A DNA stretch of 64,000 nucleotides, taken from the NCBI RefSeq assembly GCF_037975245.1, contig NC_092564.1, positions 5,991,484 through 6,055,483 of the forward strand, read 5' to 3'. Positions 55,498 through 64,000 of this stretch are shown here, one piece after another. The translations under genes and the position numbers were made by a program. The notes under the pieces are model-generated. The model worked only from the letters and a program-made list of their open reading frames with translations. It searched no databases and was not told the DNA's origin. The DNA is from Apostichopus japonicus. Its lineage: Eukaryota; Echinodermata; Holothuroidea; Aspidochirotida; Stichopodidae. How positions within the stretch are numbered: position 1 is the first letter of the stretch; the number at the start of each line of letters is the position of its first letter.

Positions 55498-58400
55498 CTG
55501 AAAAGTCATTGCAAAATGAGAGCCTTGTTTTACTAAAATCAACTTTATTGTTTAAACACAAAACAAAACAAATGGCCTTTCACAAAGACAATAGGCAAAT
55601 AGGTAAACAGGCAGAGTGGTTGGAAAACAGATATGGAGGCCAGAAGAAAGGTAATCCGACACCTAGACAACCAGGTAGATAAAGGGGGGGGGAGGTAGGA
55701 GAGGTGATACAAAGATATTATTTAATGTGAGGGAGGGGGGGGGGGGTTGAGCCACCTGGATCCAGACATCAAATTATGGAAGTCGGCAAAGGATGAATGT
55801 AGCATCCAATGAAGGGACAAAATGTGAAACTGAAAATAACCGATGTTTGTAGTATTTAGCTGCCACCAGTGGTGATGTAATGTTTACTTGTTTAGACCAG
55901 CTAAGGCCATCAGAAGGAATCTAAAGTTACTAGTCTTTACCTGTTTTAAGCCAGCTAAGGCCATCAGCAAAGTGTCCTCTTCAGGCAACTTATGATTCTC
56001 CAATGCATCCTGTATTTGTACTGAAAAGAAAATTAATGATAAAGTTGAATGTGACATATGCACCATATTAAATTAGTGTGTAAAATACAGATATCAACAC
56101 AGAGGGTACAAATTCCAATATATATATGTAGATTCAAGGGTGATTAGACCTTCCTTGTAACCAAAACTTTGTTATGGATATTCCTGTATTATATGGTATT
56201 TTTCTAATTAATCGCTCAACAATGAGTAGCATGTTACTGTTGAAACAATTCTCTGCGTTTAATTAAACACAGCTCATTGTCAATGAAACTTCTGGCATCT
56301 GTCTTAGTAAACTTATGACAGATTTAGCTTCTCTTACATAGAATCCACAGCATGAATATAAAATTCCATTATGAGGTTTAAAGTGAAATTATATTTTGTT
56401 TGCATGCGTGATTTGAGTTGAAACAGATTCTACAGTAAAGATGACACACGGTACACTAGAGTTGAAGTTAAAATTTGGCAAACAAAATAAATGGCTAGAT
56501 GTTCCATGCCACCTAGGAAATATAAGGCCATCGACAAAGGTCTTTGGAAAAACTAAATGTGCGTCGACAGGTAATTATTCATTTGAAATGCTGTGTACGA
56601 TTAGATTTGGTTCCCAAATGATGTGGGTCTATTCACTTCCACTTTGTGCAACAAATCTCATAGCTAGGTTTAATGTTAACTTATTATTTAAGCTGGCAAG
56701 AGATAAATACTGCTTCTGACATATTTAAACATAGCAAATGCTTGGGAGCCAATCATAAATTACTATCATAATTAATTATCAATTCTGCACATCATTATCA
56801 TTATCAACACAGCACTTGTTTGTGTGGACATTGCTCTTGATAGGCATCAACTGCAATAACGTTGTGGGCCAAATAAAGAAGGTAAGCTTTTCACTTAATA
56901 CTTTTATTGAAAATAATCAACTTAACCTTTTCATCAGGGATTTACATCGGCCTGTCAACTTTCTAGCTTACTAACAATTATTACAATACACTTTACGTGG
57001 AACATACATGTTACTTGTTTTATTATTTTTATATTCTTCAAACAGTATCACTTTTTTTTTGGTTATCTAGAATCATTAGTTGATGTATTTTTCATGATAA
57101 ATCCAGACTTACATATATGAGCTTCCATTTTGGTAGCGCAGTACTTGCACATATTTTGTGTATCATTCATCCGTCCCTTGAGTAGCATCAATTCTTTCTG
57201 CGATTCGCTTTCCTTTAACGTAGAAAGAACACCATTTTAATCAGACGTTCAGTTTTAAACGACAATAACTCATTTACCAGGCAAATATGGGGGCAGAGTA
57301 CGATATAAGCTAACAGCTTGGAACTGGATTTTTACAATTTACACATTTAATCCAAATAAAGTTACTGCATCTTGGCGAAAGGTTGGTGTGCTTCTGAAGT
57401 TTCCATGTTTACCTTACACAACCAAAATGGGACATTTGCTCCTTGGTTGTAAGAATAACTTAACAGCACAATGCAAGTAGTGAATGGTAAATGATCGCTT
57501 AAGGGCGACTTGTATCTACTGCATAATTGTTCCAAATTTTACAAATGGTAAGTAGTTTTGTATCATCTCTCCAGAACATAGATGAATTTGTAAACCACAA
57601 ACGAACAAGGATTGTGTGGAGCAGATATTTCCTCCGTTGGTTTCACCAGAAAGTGCGGGGAGTGCGTGGGGGTGGTAATAGCCACAAAATGTTGACAGTT
57701 TAAACTCATGCATCCAGGGGACCTGTGTAAGCAAGATGTTTAGTCTATGCAATTTCTCCAGAAGCAATCCAATGTTCCTCAGATTAAGTTAGTTTCCAAA
57801 TTGTCAGAGGATACATAAAGGTGATAATTTTGAAGTGGATTGCCATAAATTGAAATCTGCGATATATTACATTTCTCCCCAATTGTGGTGCTATTCGTTA
57901 CCTCTTTTTCTTTGGTTTTGCTGTTACTTCTTGGCTTTCCAAAGAACGATTCTACCCTGTTCAGAGGCGCTGCTACGGTCTTCTTGGATAATGGTTTACT
58001 TTGTACCTGTAGATCCTCATCGGTGGACTGGAAGAGTGGGTGTGGTATATCTGTGGAGGGGCAAACAAACAAACAACAAACATGGTCAATATAATTATAA
58101 ACTGTTGACTTACAGTCAGTCAGGGTGCGATCATCGTGAAGAGAGCCCCAGATGGATGATGTATCTTCAATTACACAAACCGAACCAAACTTAATTGCTT
58201 ATCTCCCCCCTCTTGATATCCTTTAGTACCCAAAAAGTACCCTTCCTCTCAAGTCCAGACTAACCGATGCTTTCTAGCATATAATTTGTGTAAAATATCA
58301 CAATAAAAGCAAGACGGTATACTAAGTGAAATTGTTATAGCCACCCCCCTGACCCCCCCCCCCCCAAAATAGGCATACAGGTCCCCTGAATAGTTGTATG

Positions 58401-61400
58401 GTTTGATTAGGATTGTTCATGCTAGTAAGTATGACTCTTTGTTTAAAACTTAATATATCACAGACAGGGAGCATGGGGCACAGAAAAGGAGTCTGTTATT
58501 ACAACTATGAATGATACAGACCCCAGAAAATCTGGACTGAAAAAAACTTTGAGGAGTATAGTCATGGATACAGTGTATCAGGTACACAATAGAGTGAGGT
58601 GCACAGTAAAATAAGAGTGCAATAATGAGGATGGGGAGGTAGCAGGTAAGTAAGGCACTGACCTCCATACGTGCTTGACTTGACCATCCTGTTTGGTCTC
58701 TCCTCCTTGGTAGGTCTCTCGCTGGCCGACGTCCTGGTCATCCGTTTCAGACTGTTGAATCCCGAGGCGACGGCGGCATTGGTTTTATCTTTGAATGCGA
58801 TCTTCTGCGGGCTGGGGCTCCTTTTAGATTCCATCCTCCTCGGGAGAGTTTGGGCAAAGTAATTTCCATTCTTGGATTGGTGGAAAATTTTGAATTGGTA
58901 ATTGTGTGGCCTGGCATGGTTCTGAAGATACAATCAAAAGTAAAACATATAAAATGAAATTGGATTGAGAAATCACAGTTCCATTTGTGAGAGACTCGGC
59001 TCACTGAAAAGACGACTATGTGTGTGTGTATGTCTGTATGATGTATGTGTGTAAGTATGTGTGTATGTATGTATTCATGTGTGTTGTATGTGTCATAATG
59101 TGTGTGTGTATGTATATGCGTATATTCTTATATGCGTGTGTGGGTGTATGTGTGCGTTTATGTATGTGTGTTCCTGTATGTATGTGTGTACCTACATATA
59201 TATGTTGTATATCATAAAATAATTATTACCAAGAATGATATTTGTCCATAGATATTTGATGACATCAAAAAGCACACGAGACAAGGCTATGTGGCAGACT
59301 GTACAAGGAAGTGTAGATCACCATCAGTGACATTATTAGTGATAGTGAAATACCGGCACATAGAAATCAACAAGCTACTTGTTATGGATATCGGAGCAGT
59401 CTCTCGTAGAAAATATTACCAGTGGGTCTCTCAAATGGAGGGCTTTGTTGATTAGAAAATGAATATCGCCCGACGTTGGAAAATGCATCAGAAGAGTCAG
59501 ACACGCCAAGCTGTCTGCACCCAGTACTGGAAAAAGAAAAAAAGAGAAGATAAAAGCAATCAAAACAAAAATGCAACTGATATGGGGTTATCAATTATGT
59601 CCCTCAGAGGAGGGCCAGAGAGGAATCTTGGTTGATGTCAATGGTCAGAGTAAACCAAGATCTGACTACACCTATATTTTATAAGAGATAAATATCAGAG
59701 CCTTCAAAGCTTGGAAAATAAATTACTTTCTGAATAAAATGGACTGTTAAAATCGCGGTCCTGTCATGTCATTTTTGGACTTGTTTCAAGTCTTCAAACT
59801 TGTATAGAAAGGAATATCAAAATCATGATACCTTCCACAATAGAATAAACTAACTTTAATCTTTAATTTATGAAAGCATCTCTACCATGTTAATACCAAG
59901 TTAATAATGATGATTGTGTTTGTTTCTATCCATCCATATAGGTTTGCCGTTGCCGCATACCGACTGGTTTCCCTTACAGAGTTTTCTTACTGATAAGCCT
60001 TCCTGATAGGGTAGGGGATTGCTACATTACTAGACTCCCTAACTTATAAGCTGTCCTGGTTATTACTTACAGAGTTCTCTCACTAACATCATCATTGCAA
60101 CGAAGAAGTAGTCAATAAGCTCCAGTGACGTACTATCTGCAAAGAGGGCATCCCATAAAACTAACAAATCTTGAAACATGAACTCTCGACCAAAGAGAAG
60201 TCGAACCCACTTTCTGTGCAAAAGAGATAAACAGGAAAAGACTTAACATGGAGTAAAGGAAATCATAGGACATGGTCAATGCTGAAACAAAGTTTGAAAA
60301 GAATGTTATTAATACCAACGGGCAGTAGCTTAGATTGAACCAATAATGGCACCAATTCTAAGAATGCAGTATGTCAAGTTCTCTTTATACAAGGCTTCTC
60401 CACTTACTCTCTGTGAATGAGAAGTTACTCGCAGAATCGTTCTTTACAAGAGGTGAGAAGGGACAGGAAAGGAATGGAAGGCGAGGGGGGGGAAGGGGAG
60501 AGGATGGCAAGACAGAGCAGGAAGTAGTGGGGAAGACAGAGATGGAGGTAGAGAGGGAAGTGAACAGAAAGTAAATGTAAGGATAAAGAGACTGAAGTGG
60601 AAGGTAAGAGATTGAGGAGAAAGACTTTAGCTTTAGATAAATGTTCTTTTATCCCTCTATTTTCTTCAGTGGATTGGGAAGAGAGATCGCTGGAAATGAA
60701 GTGGGCGTGTTCTCCCCTGATTGTACAATACTATATCAAGCAGCCTCCTTATAGATGCATTTCAAATTACTTACACCTACGTATTTGAACATGAAAACAT
60801 TGTCAGTAGAGAATATAATTCATTTATTATAGCATCCAATATGTAATTTCTTGAGAATCGTGATACACAAGGGTAAACAATTTTTTCCCGGGTTCCCATA
60901 TACCCGACGGGTAACGGCTCTTGGGTACCTGGTTCCCGATTTTTGGACCCGTGTAAACACTAATTTCAATACAAGTTTGGTTACGGTTTCTATATCACTT
61001 ACAAGCCATAGACCTGCGGCGGTATATCCAACCTAGATAAATGTGTGTACAACTCGACATCGTTCTTCTTCAGAATGACGTCATATATTCTCTGAATTTT
61101 GATGGCTAGCGGCGTGGAGGGTAGCAGATCATCTTCGCTCATGGCAAAGGGAGCCGCGTGAACAGGCTTCTTGAGTCTCGAGTTCCCCGATTCCAACTTT
61201 CCGTACTGGAACCACGGCTTCATGGTTTCCATGAGTCTTGAAAACAGTGTACTTTTGGATAGGAAAATAGTGGTGATTGTGTTAGCAAGATATGACTGGA
61301 TCAACTGAGGGTTAACACAGCTCCTTATGGTCTCACTTCCCACCAGTTAATGGTAGTTTTCTTCCCAAATGTATCTAGAAAATTGTTCCTTTATTCTTTC

Positions 61401-61965
61401 TCCTTCAGTTTGGTGGAGGCAGCTGGTCTAAACACTTCCTATGGCAATGCTTTCCATCCCCCATTGTGTTACCTACAAGACACTAGGCTATCTACATATG
61501 TTTACCAAAAACGTCAGCTATATCATAAGATTATTTTAACTTTTACTACATTATCCTTTCTTTTGAACTTAAGTATACACAGGGACACAAACAACAATGA
61601 TTAAATAAATATCTACTACTTTGCACGAGCAGAAATTTTGCTCATCCACAACTTTATAAATTTATATGTATACAGAATAACAAACTAACTTGATCAATAC
61701 AATAATCCAAAATAAACAATAAATGCAAGGGATTTCAAATTGTTAAATATATGAATCTTAGTGGCAAAAGTGTATCATGTCGTGATTGTGGTTTTCAAAA
61801 CAGACTTGGAATTACGCACCCACAGTGACCCATCCTACACCCCTTCCCCCACCCCCCATCCCTCCCCATCCAGTACCTGCCCATTCACAGTATAAATTCA
61901 AGCATTTTACTTACTAGGAATCATGCTCTAGGAAGGCTGGATCCAGGATTTCACCGGCTAAAGGC
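55234..61965 (-). CDS. TBC1D5, C-terminal 466 residues (partial gene, 9 exons)
   Basis: TBC1D5 is a TBC-domain GAP for Rab7 that works with retromer (through VPS29) and in autophagy on endosomes. Exons in transcription order: 61915-61965, 61003-61251, 60071-60213, 59420-59526, 58663-58921, 57902-58050, 57113-57212, 55941-56020, 55234-55497. Junctions are in phase. The blocks FLEHDSYTLFSRLMETMKPW, ELYTHLSRLDIPPQVYGL, KWVRLLFGREFMFQDLLVLW, DALFAD, LTLLMHFP, GDIHFLINKALHLRDP, MCKYCATKM and LMALAGLKQ match human TBC1D5. The TBC catalytic Arg and Gln fingers lie upstream, beyond the window. The C-terminus is much shorter than in human and ends EADPLGVN. Neighbours give no functional clue. Confidence 0.94.
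55883..55967 (-). repeat. Exon-end duplication with splice donor in TBC1D5
   Basis: ccagctaaggccatcag is found at 55951-55967 (inside exon h) and at 55897-55913 (intron). The similarity extends to the donor region (tttacctgttttaag against tttacttgtttaga). Confidence 0.85.
55941..56020 (-). CDS. TBC1D5 exon h
   Basis: It encodes QIQDALENHKLPEEDTLLMA and LAGLKQ, matching human NIQDVILQENLEKEDQILVSLAGLKQ. The donor is gtaaag. Its last 24 bases and donor are repeated 54 bp downstream (55883-55913). Confidence 0.93.
57113..57212 (-). CDS. TBC1D5 exon g, coiled segment
   Basis: It encodes ESESQKELMLLKGRMNDTQN and MCKYCATKMEAHI, matching human LNDLDAMCKYCAKVMDTHL. The donor is gtaagt and the acceptor ttaaag. 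It ends in phase 1. Confidence 0.92.
57902..58050 (-). CDS. TBC1D5 exon f, linker
   Basis: It encodes IPHPLFQSTDEDLQVQSKPL, then VESFFGKPRSNSKTKEKE, parallel to the human FFSNISRSRSHSKTMGRKE region. The donor is gtaacg. Confidence 0.85.
58663..58921 (-). CDS. TBC1D5 exon e, linker
   Basis: It starts NHARPHNYQFKIFHQ (human RNPRPVTYQFHPN) and then becomes a basic Ser/Lys/Arg-rich, probably disordered linker ending KSSTYG. The donor is gtcagt and the acceptor atcttcag. Confidence 0.88.
59016..59215. repeat. TG/TA-rich microsatellite, about 200 bp
   Basis: Imperfect repeats of tgtatgtgtg fill this stretch of the TBC1D5 intron. The open frame it makes (VCVCMYVC-like) is an artefact. Confidence 0.9.
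59420..59526 (-). CDS. TBC1D5 exon d, end of TBC domain
   Basis: It encodes LGADSLACLTLLMHFPTSGD and IHFLINKALHLRDPL, matching human LGLLMHYPFIGDVHSLILKALFLRDP. The donor is gtaata. Confidence 0.94.
60071..60213 (-). CDS. TBC1D5 exon c, TBC domain
   Basis: It encodes KWVRLLFGREFMFQDLLVLW and continues DALFAD and LIDYFFVAMMMLVREL, almost identical to human WVRLLFGREFPLQDLLVVWDALFAD. The donor is gtaagt and the acceptor tgcacag. Confidence 0.96.
60450..60624. repeat. Polypurine tract, about 175 bp
   Basis: The plus strand is almost only A and G (aggtgagaagggacagg ... gaggagaaag) with few interruptions, in the TBC1D5 intron between exons b and c. It could form triplex DNA. Confidence 0.75.
61003..61251 (-). 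CDS. TBC1D5 exon b, TBC domain
   Basis: It encodes TLFSRLMETMKPWFQYGK and later ILKKNDVELYTHLSRLDIPP and QVYGL, matching human LLKKHDIELYMHLNRLEIAPQIYGL. The donor is gtaagt. Confidence 0.95.
61915..61965 (-). CDS. TBC1D5 exon a (first in window)
   Basis: It encodes PLAGEILDPAFLEHDS with split codons at both ends. The acceptor is gtacag and the donor gtaagt. It matches human NPEYLEHDAY. The upstream exon (human YKQGMHELLAPI) was not found up to 64000. Confidence 0.88.
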
Positions 61966-64000
61966 CTGTACATGACAGAGAAACAAATGATGCTGTTAAT
62001 CGTAAAATCATTTCTAGGATTTCTAAAACTTCTTGAACATGAATGAAGAAACAGAATAGAGATAGCAAAATGACATATGGAAGGAGACAAAATATGACTT
62101 TGTCTGCATTTTATACTATTTGCTGGCATTTGAATAAATGGAGACCGATTATTTTACAATCTTCTGTAAGAGTGTAATTTATGTAACATGTACAAAAGAC
62201 TAGTATAAATGATTTTTCATGCAATGGGGAAAAATACAGGAAGAAGGGGCCACCAAGTCCCCCCCTTCCATGCCCCCTCCCTTCCACATAAAGGAGTCTC
62301 TCTCCTTTGCAAGTTTTATTCAGAAAGATGTGAGGTGGTTGGGGTACTATGATTGTTGAGTGATCATTTTTGGGGTATGAAGAAGATAATATATATATTT
62401 GATTTTACTTCACCATCTTTCGAGAAGTGTTACATGAATTTATTGTGAATTTACATCATAATCAGCATTAGGATAAACACCAGTCTAATCTCACTAAATC
62501 CAGACTAATCTAATTGACAAAAAAAAACCAAAAAACAGATCATCTTTCAATTTCGGAATTCAATACCAACTTGTTTACTTTAGCGAAAATGAAAAAAAAT
62601 GCTTGTATTTATTTTTGGCTACAATTAAGTGATGATTTTTTTTTTATGTAGAGAGGGGAGCAGAATGCTGTATAAATATGTATGAAACCATACTGATATT
62701 GTGTGTACATCAGTACTAGAAACAGGTTGAACTAAGAAAGGTAACATGTCCCCTGAGAGGCTTTCATAAATTTACAGAGAGAAAGGTCTTCATCACAAGG
62801 TTTGCTGAATTTGTTCAGATGTCTGATAACTTTTACCATCACATAAATAGTTAATAACTGATAACATTTTGAGATTTTATGGCATTTGGATCAGTTGCAT
62901 GATTTAATATAATGGTGAGGCTTCATGTTTATCAATATTGATAGGGAACTGTGTCGATGTGTTGTGAAGAATGAGATAACGTTTTCAAAAACTGTACATG
63001 ATCACATAGTATAATTTCTATGTTTCAATGCAACTTATTATGGCAAATGTCTGAATTGAGAATTTCTTCACTAAATTTGCATATTTCTATGCAGAAATTT
63101 AGAGCTAAGGTTTGTGAAGGTACAACCACATAGATTTTGCTTCCATGAGCCTGAAATTTGCATGCATGTATTGAAAGGCAACTTATGGAATTATGAATTA
63201 AATATGAGATCATGCATAATGATGTAGTAATGATGAGCAAGACAATGCACATACCAATGTACCGCTGTGCAGCTTAAATACACACTATGGCTTGCTATAT
63301 GGTAATAACTGTTTCCGAGTAACTTTTACATATGCAGTTAAGGGCATTCTCAAGGGTAGGTGGATAAAGTCAATGATTGCAACATCTCAGATTTTTTAGA
63401 ATCGTATGGTACAATTTTAAATGGCACCAGTTGACAGTTAGGTGACCTCTGAATATTATGGAAATTCTCTGCCCCCTTCACCTTAAGTACCCACGGCTCC
63501 CCCTCCCCCTCTCCAGGATTTGTGGAATCTTTTTGTTGAGATAATCTTGTGTCCATTAGTCAAAAGAATTCAAAAGATATTTCGACAGATTAAAACACAA
63601 AATGAGTAAGCGATGAAACTTTAGACGACATGAATATTCCAGACATACTCGTGCTAGAACAATAACAATTTGGATGTGAGAAAGTTATTAAACTGAGTTG
63701 CAAAGACAAAGAGAGCAAAAATGAGCAGTAAACTGCAATTATGGAAGTTTTGTTATTAAAGTGCAAATGAGGAATGTTCTGTCAGTTTGTTCTTAAAATC
63801 AAGTTTGAATGTGGAACAAACATTTTCTAATTTAAGGCAAATTGAAAATCAAAAAATGATAAAACTAATAGCTAATTGCACTAATTGCCTTTCTTATTGC
63901 CTGTCATCATTTGTTACTCCACCCCCCCCCCCATCCCCTCCCAAAATGTACTGAGCAGATTACCAAAAAGTTGTTATGGTCCTGCTGTTGCCCTTTTGAA
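61966..64000 (-). other. TBC1D5 intron running off the window
   Basis: I looked for the next upstream TBC1D5 exon (human YKQGMHELLAPI...) and did not find it. Only AT-rich sequence with C runs near 62260 and 63920 is present. Confidence 0.55.

Noticed and set aside
59020-59217. Cysteine-rich open frame
   Set aside because: It is the translation of a TG/TA microsatellite.
61966-64000. A further upstream TBC1D5 exon
   Set aside because: None of the open frames on the minus strand resembles the expected TBC-domain block.

Overview
The window is animal nuclear DNA: three intron-rich protein genes with GT/AG introns, AT-rich introns full of short DNA transposons and homopolymer runs, and no operons. 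The proteins are clear orthologues of vertebrate ones. A tRNA-headed SINE with a Deu-like body and the hAT/TTAA MITE load suggest an invertebrate deuterostome (an echinoderm or hemichordate is my best guess; an amphioxus is possible). The species cannot be fixed by reading alone.

Layout. (1) 721-23661, plus strand: a complete BZW1/BZW2 (eIF5-mimic protein, 5MP) gene, 14 coding exons, 431 residues, with the ATG in a poor initiation context. Its 8.7-kb intron 4 holds a nested transposon complex at about 6.3-11.8 kb. (2) 27468-46186, plus strand: a complete SPMIP4 (C7orf31) homologue, a sperm-flagellum/centrosome-associated protein, 9 coding exons, 785 residues. Two RFX X-box-like motifs lie about 0.5 kb upstream of its ATG. 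(3) 55234-61965, minus strand: the C-terminal 466 residues (9 exons) of TBC1D5, the Rab7 GAP of retromer and autophagy. Its N-terminal exons lie beyond the right edge. Genes 2 and 3 converge on a 9-kb intergenic region. I see no functional link between the three proteins; their linkage looks like ancestral synteny.

Repeats explain much of the rest. There are four hAT-type elements with 8-bp target-site duplications (3019-3408, 29206-29578, 30215-30710, 35736-36029) and an inverted relative at 50208-50568. There are two families of TTAA-flanked MITEs and a 3.07-kb TA-flanked Tc1/mariner/pogo-like element. That element is inserted in a decayed, unclassified transposase-like gene, which is also split by a small MITE. 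There are also two direct ~0.8-kb repeats bracketing BZW coding exons 5-7, a SINE, and two hammerhead-ribozyme-like motifs typical of Penelope-like retroelements. No rRNA, functional tRNA, CRISPR array or viral gene was seen.

The most interesting items are the nested element with its GGTTACAGTGTGAC motif clusters, the hammerhead-like pair, the weak BZW start codon, the repeats that could delete an in-frame block of BZW, and the duplicated exon end with splice donor in TBC1D5. All exon models come from reading splice sites, phase and remembered human orthologues; no alignment program was run.
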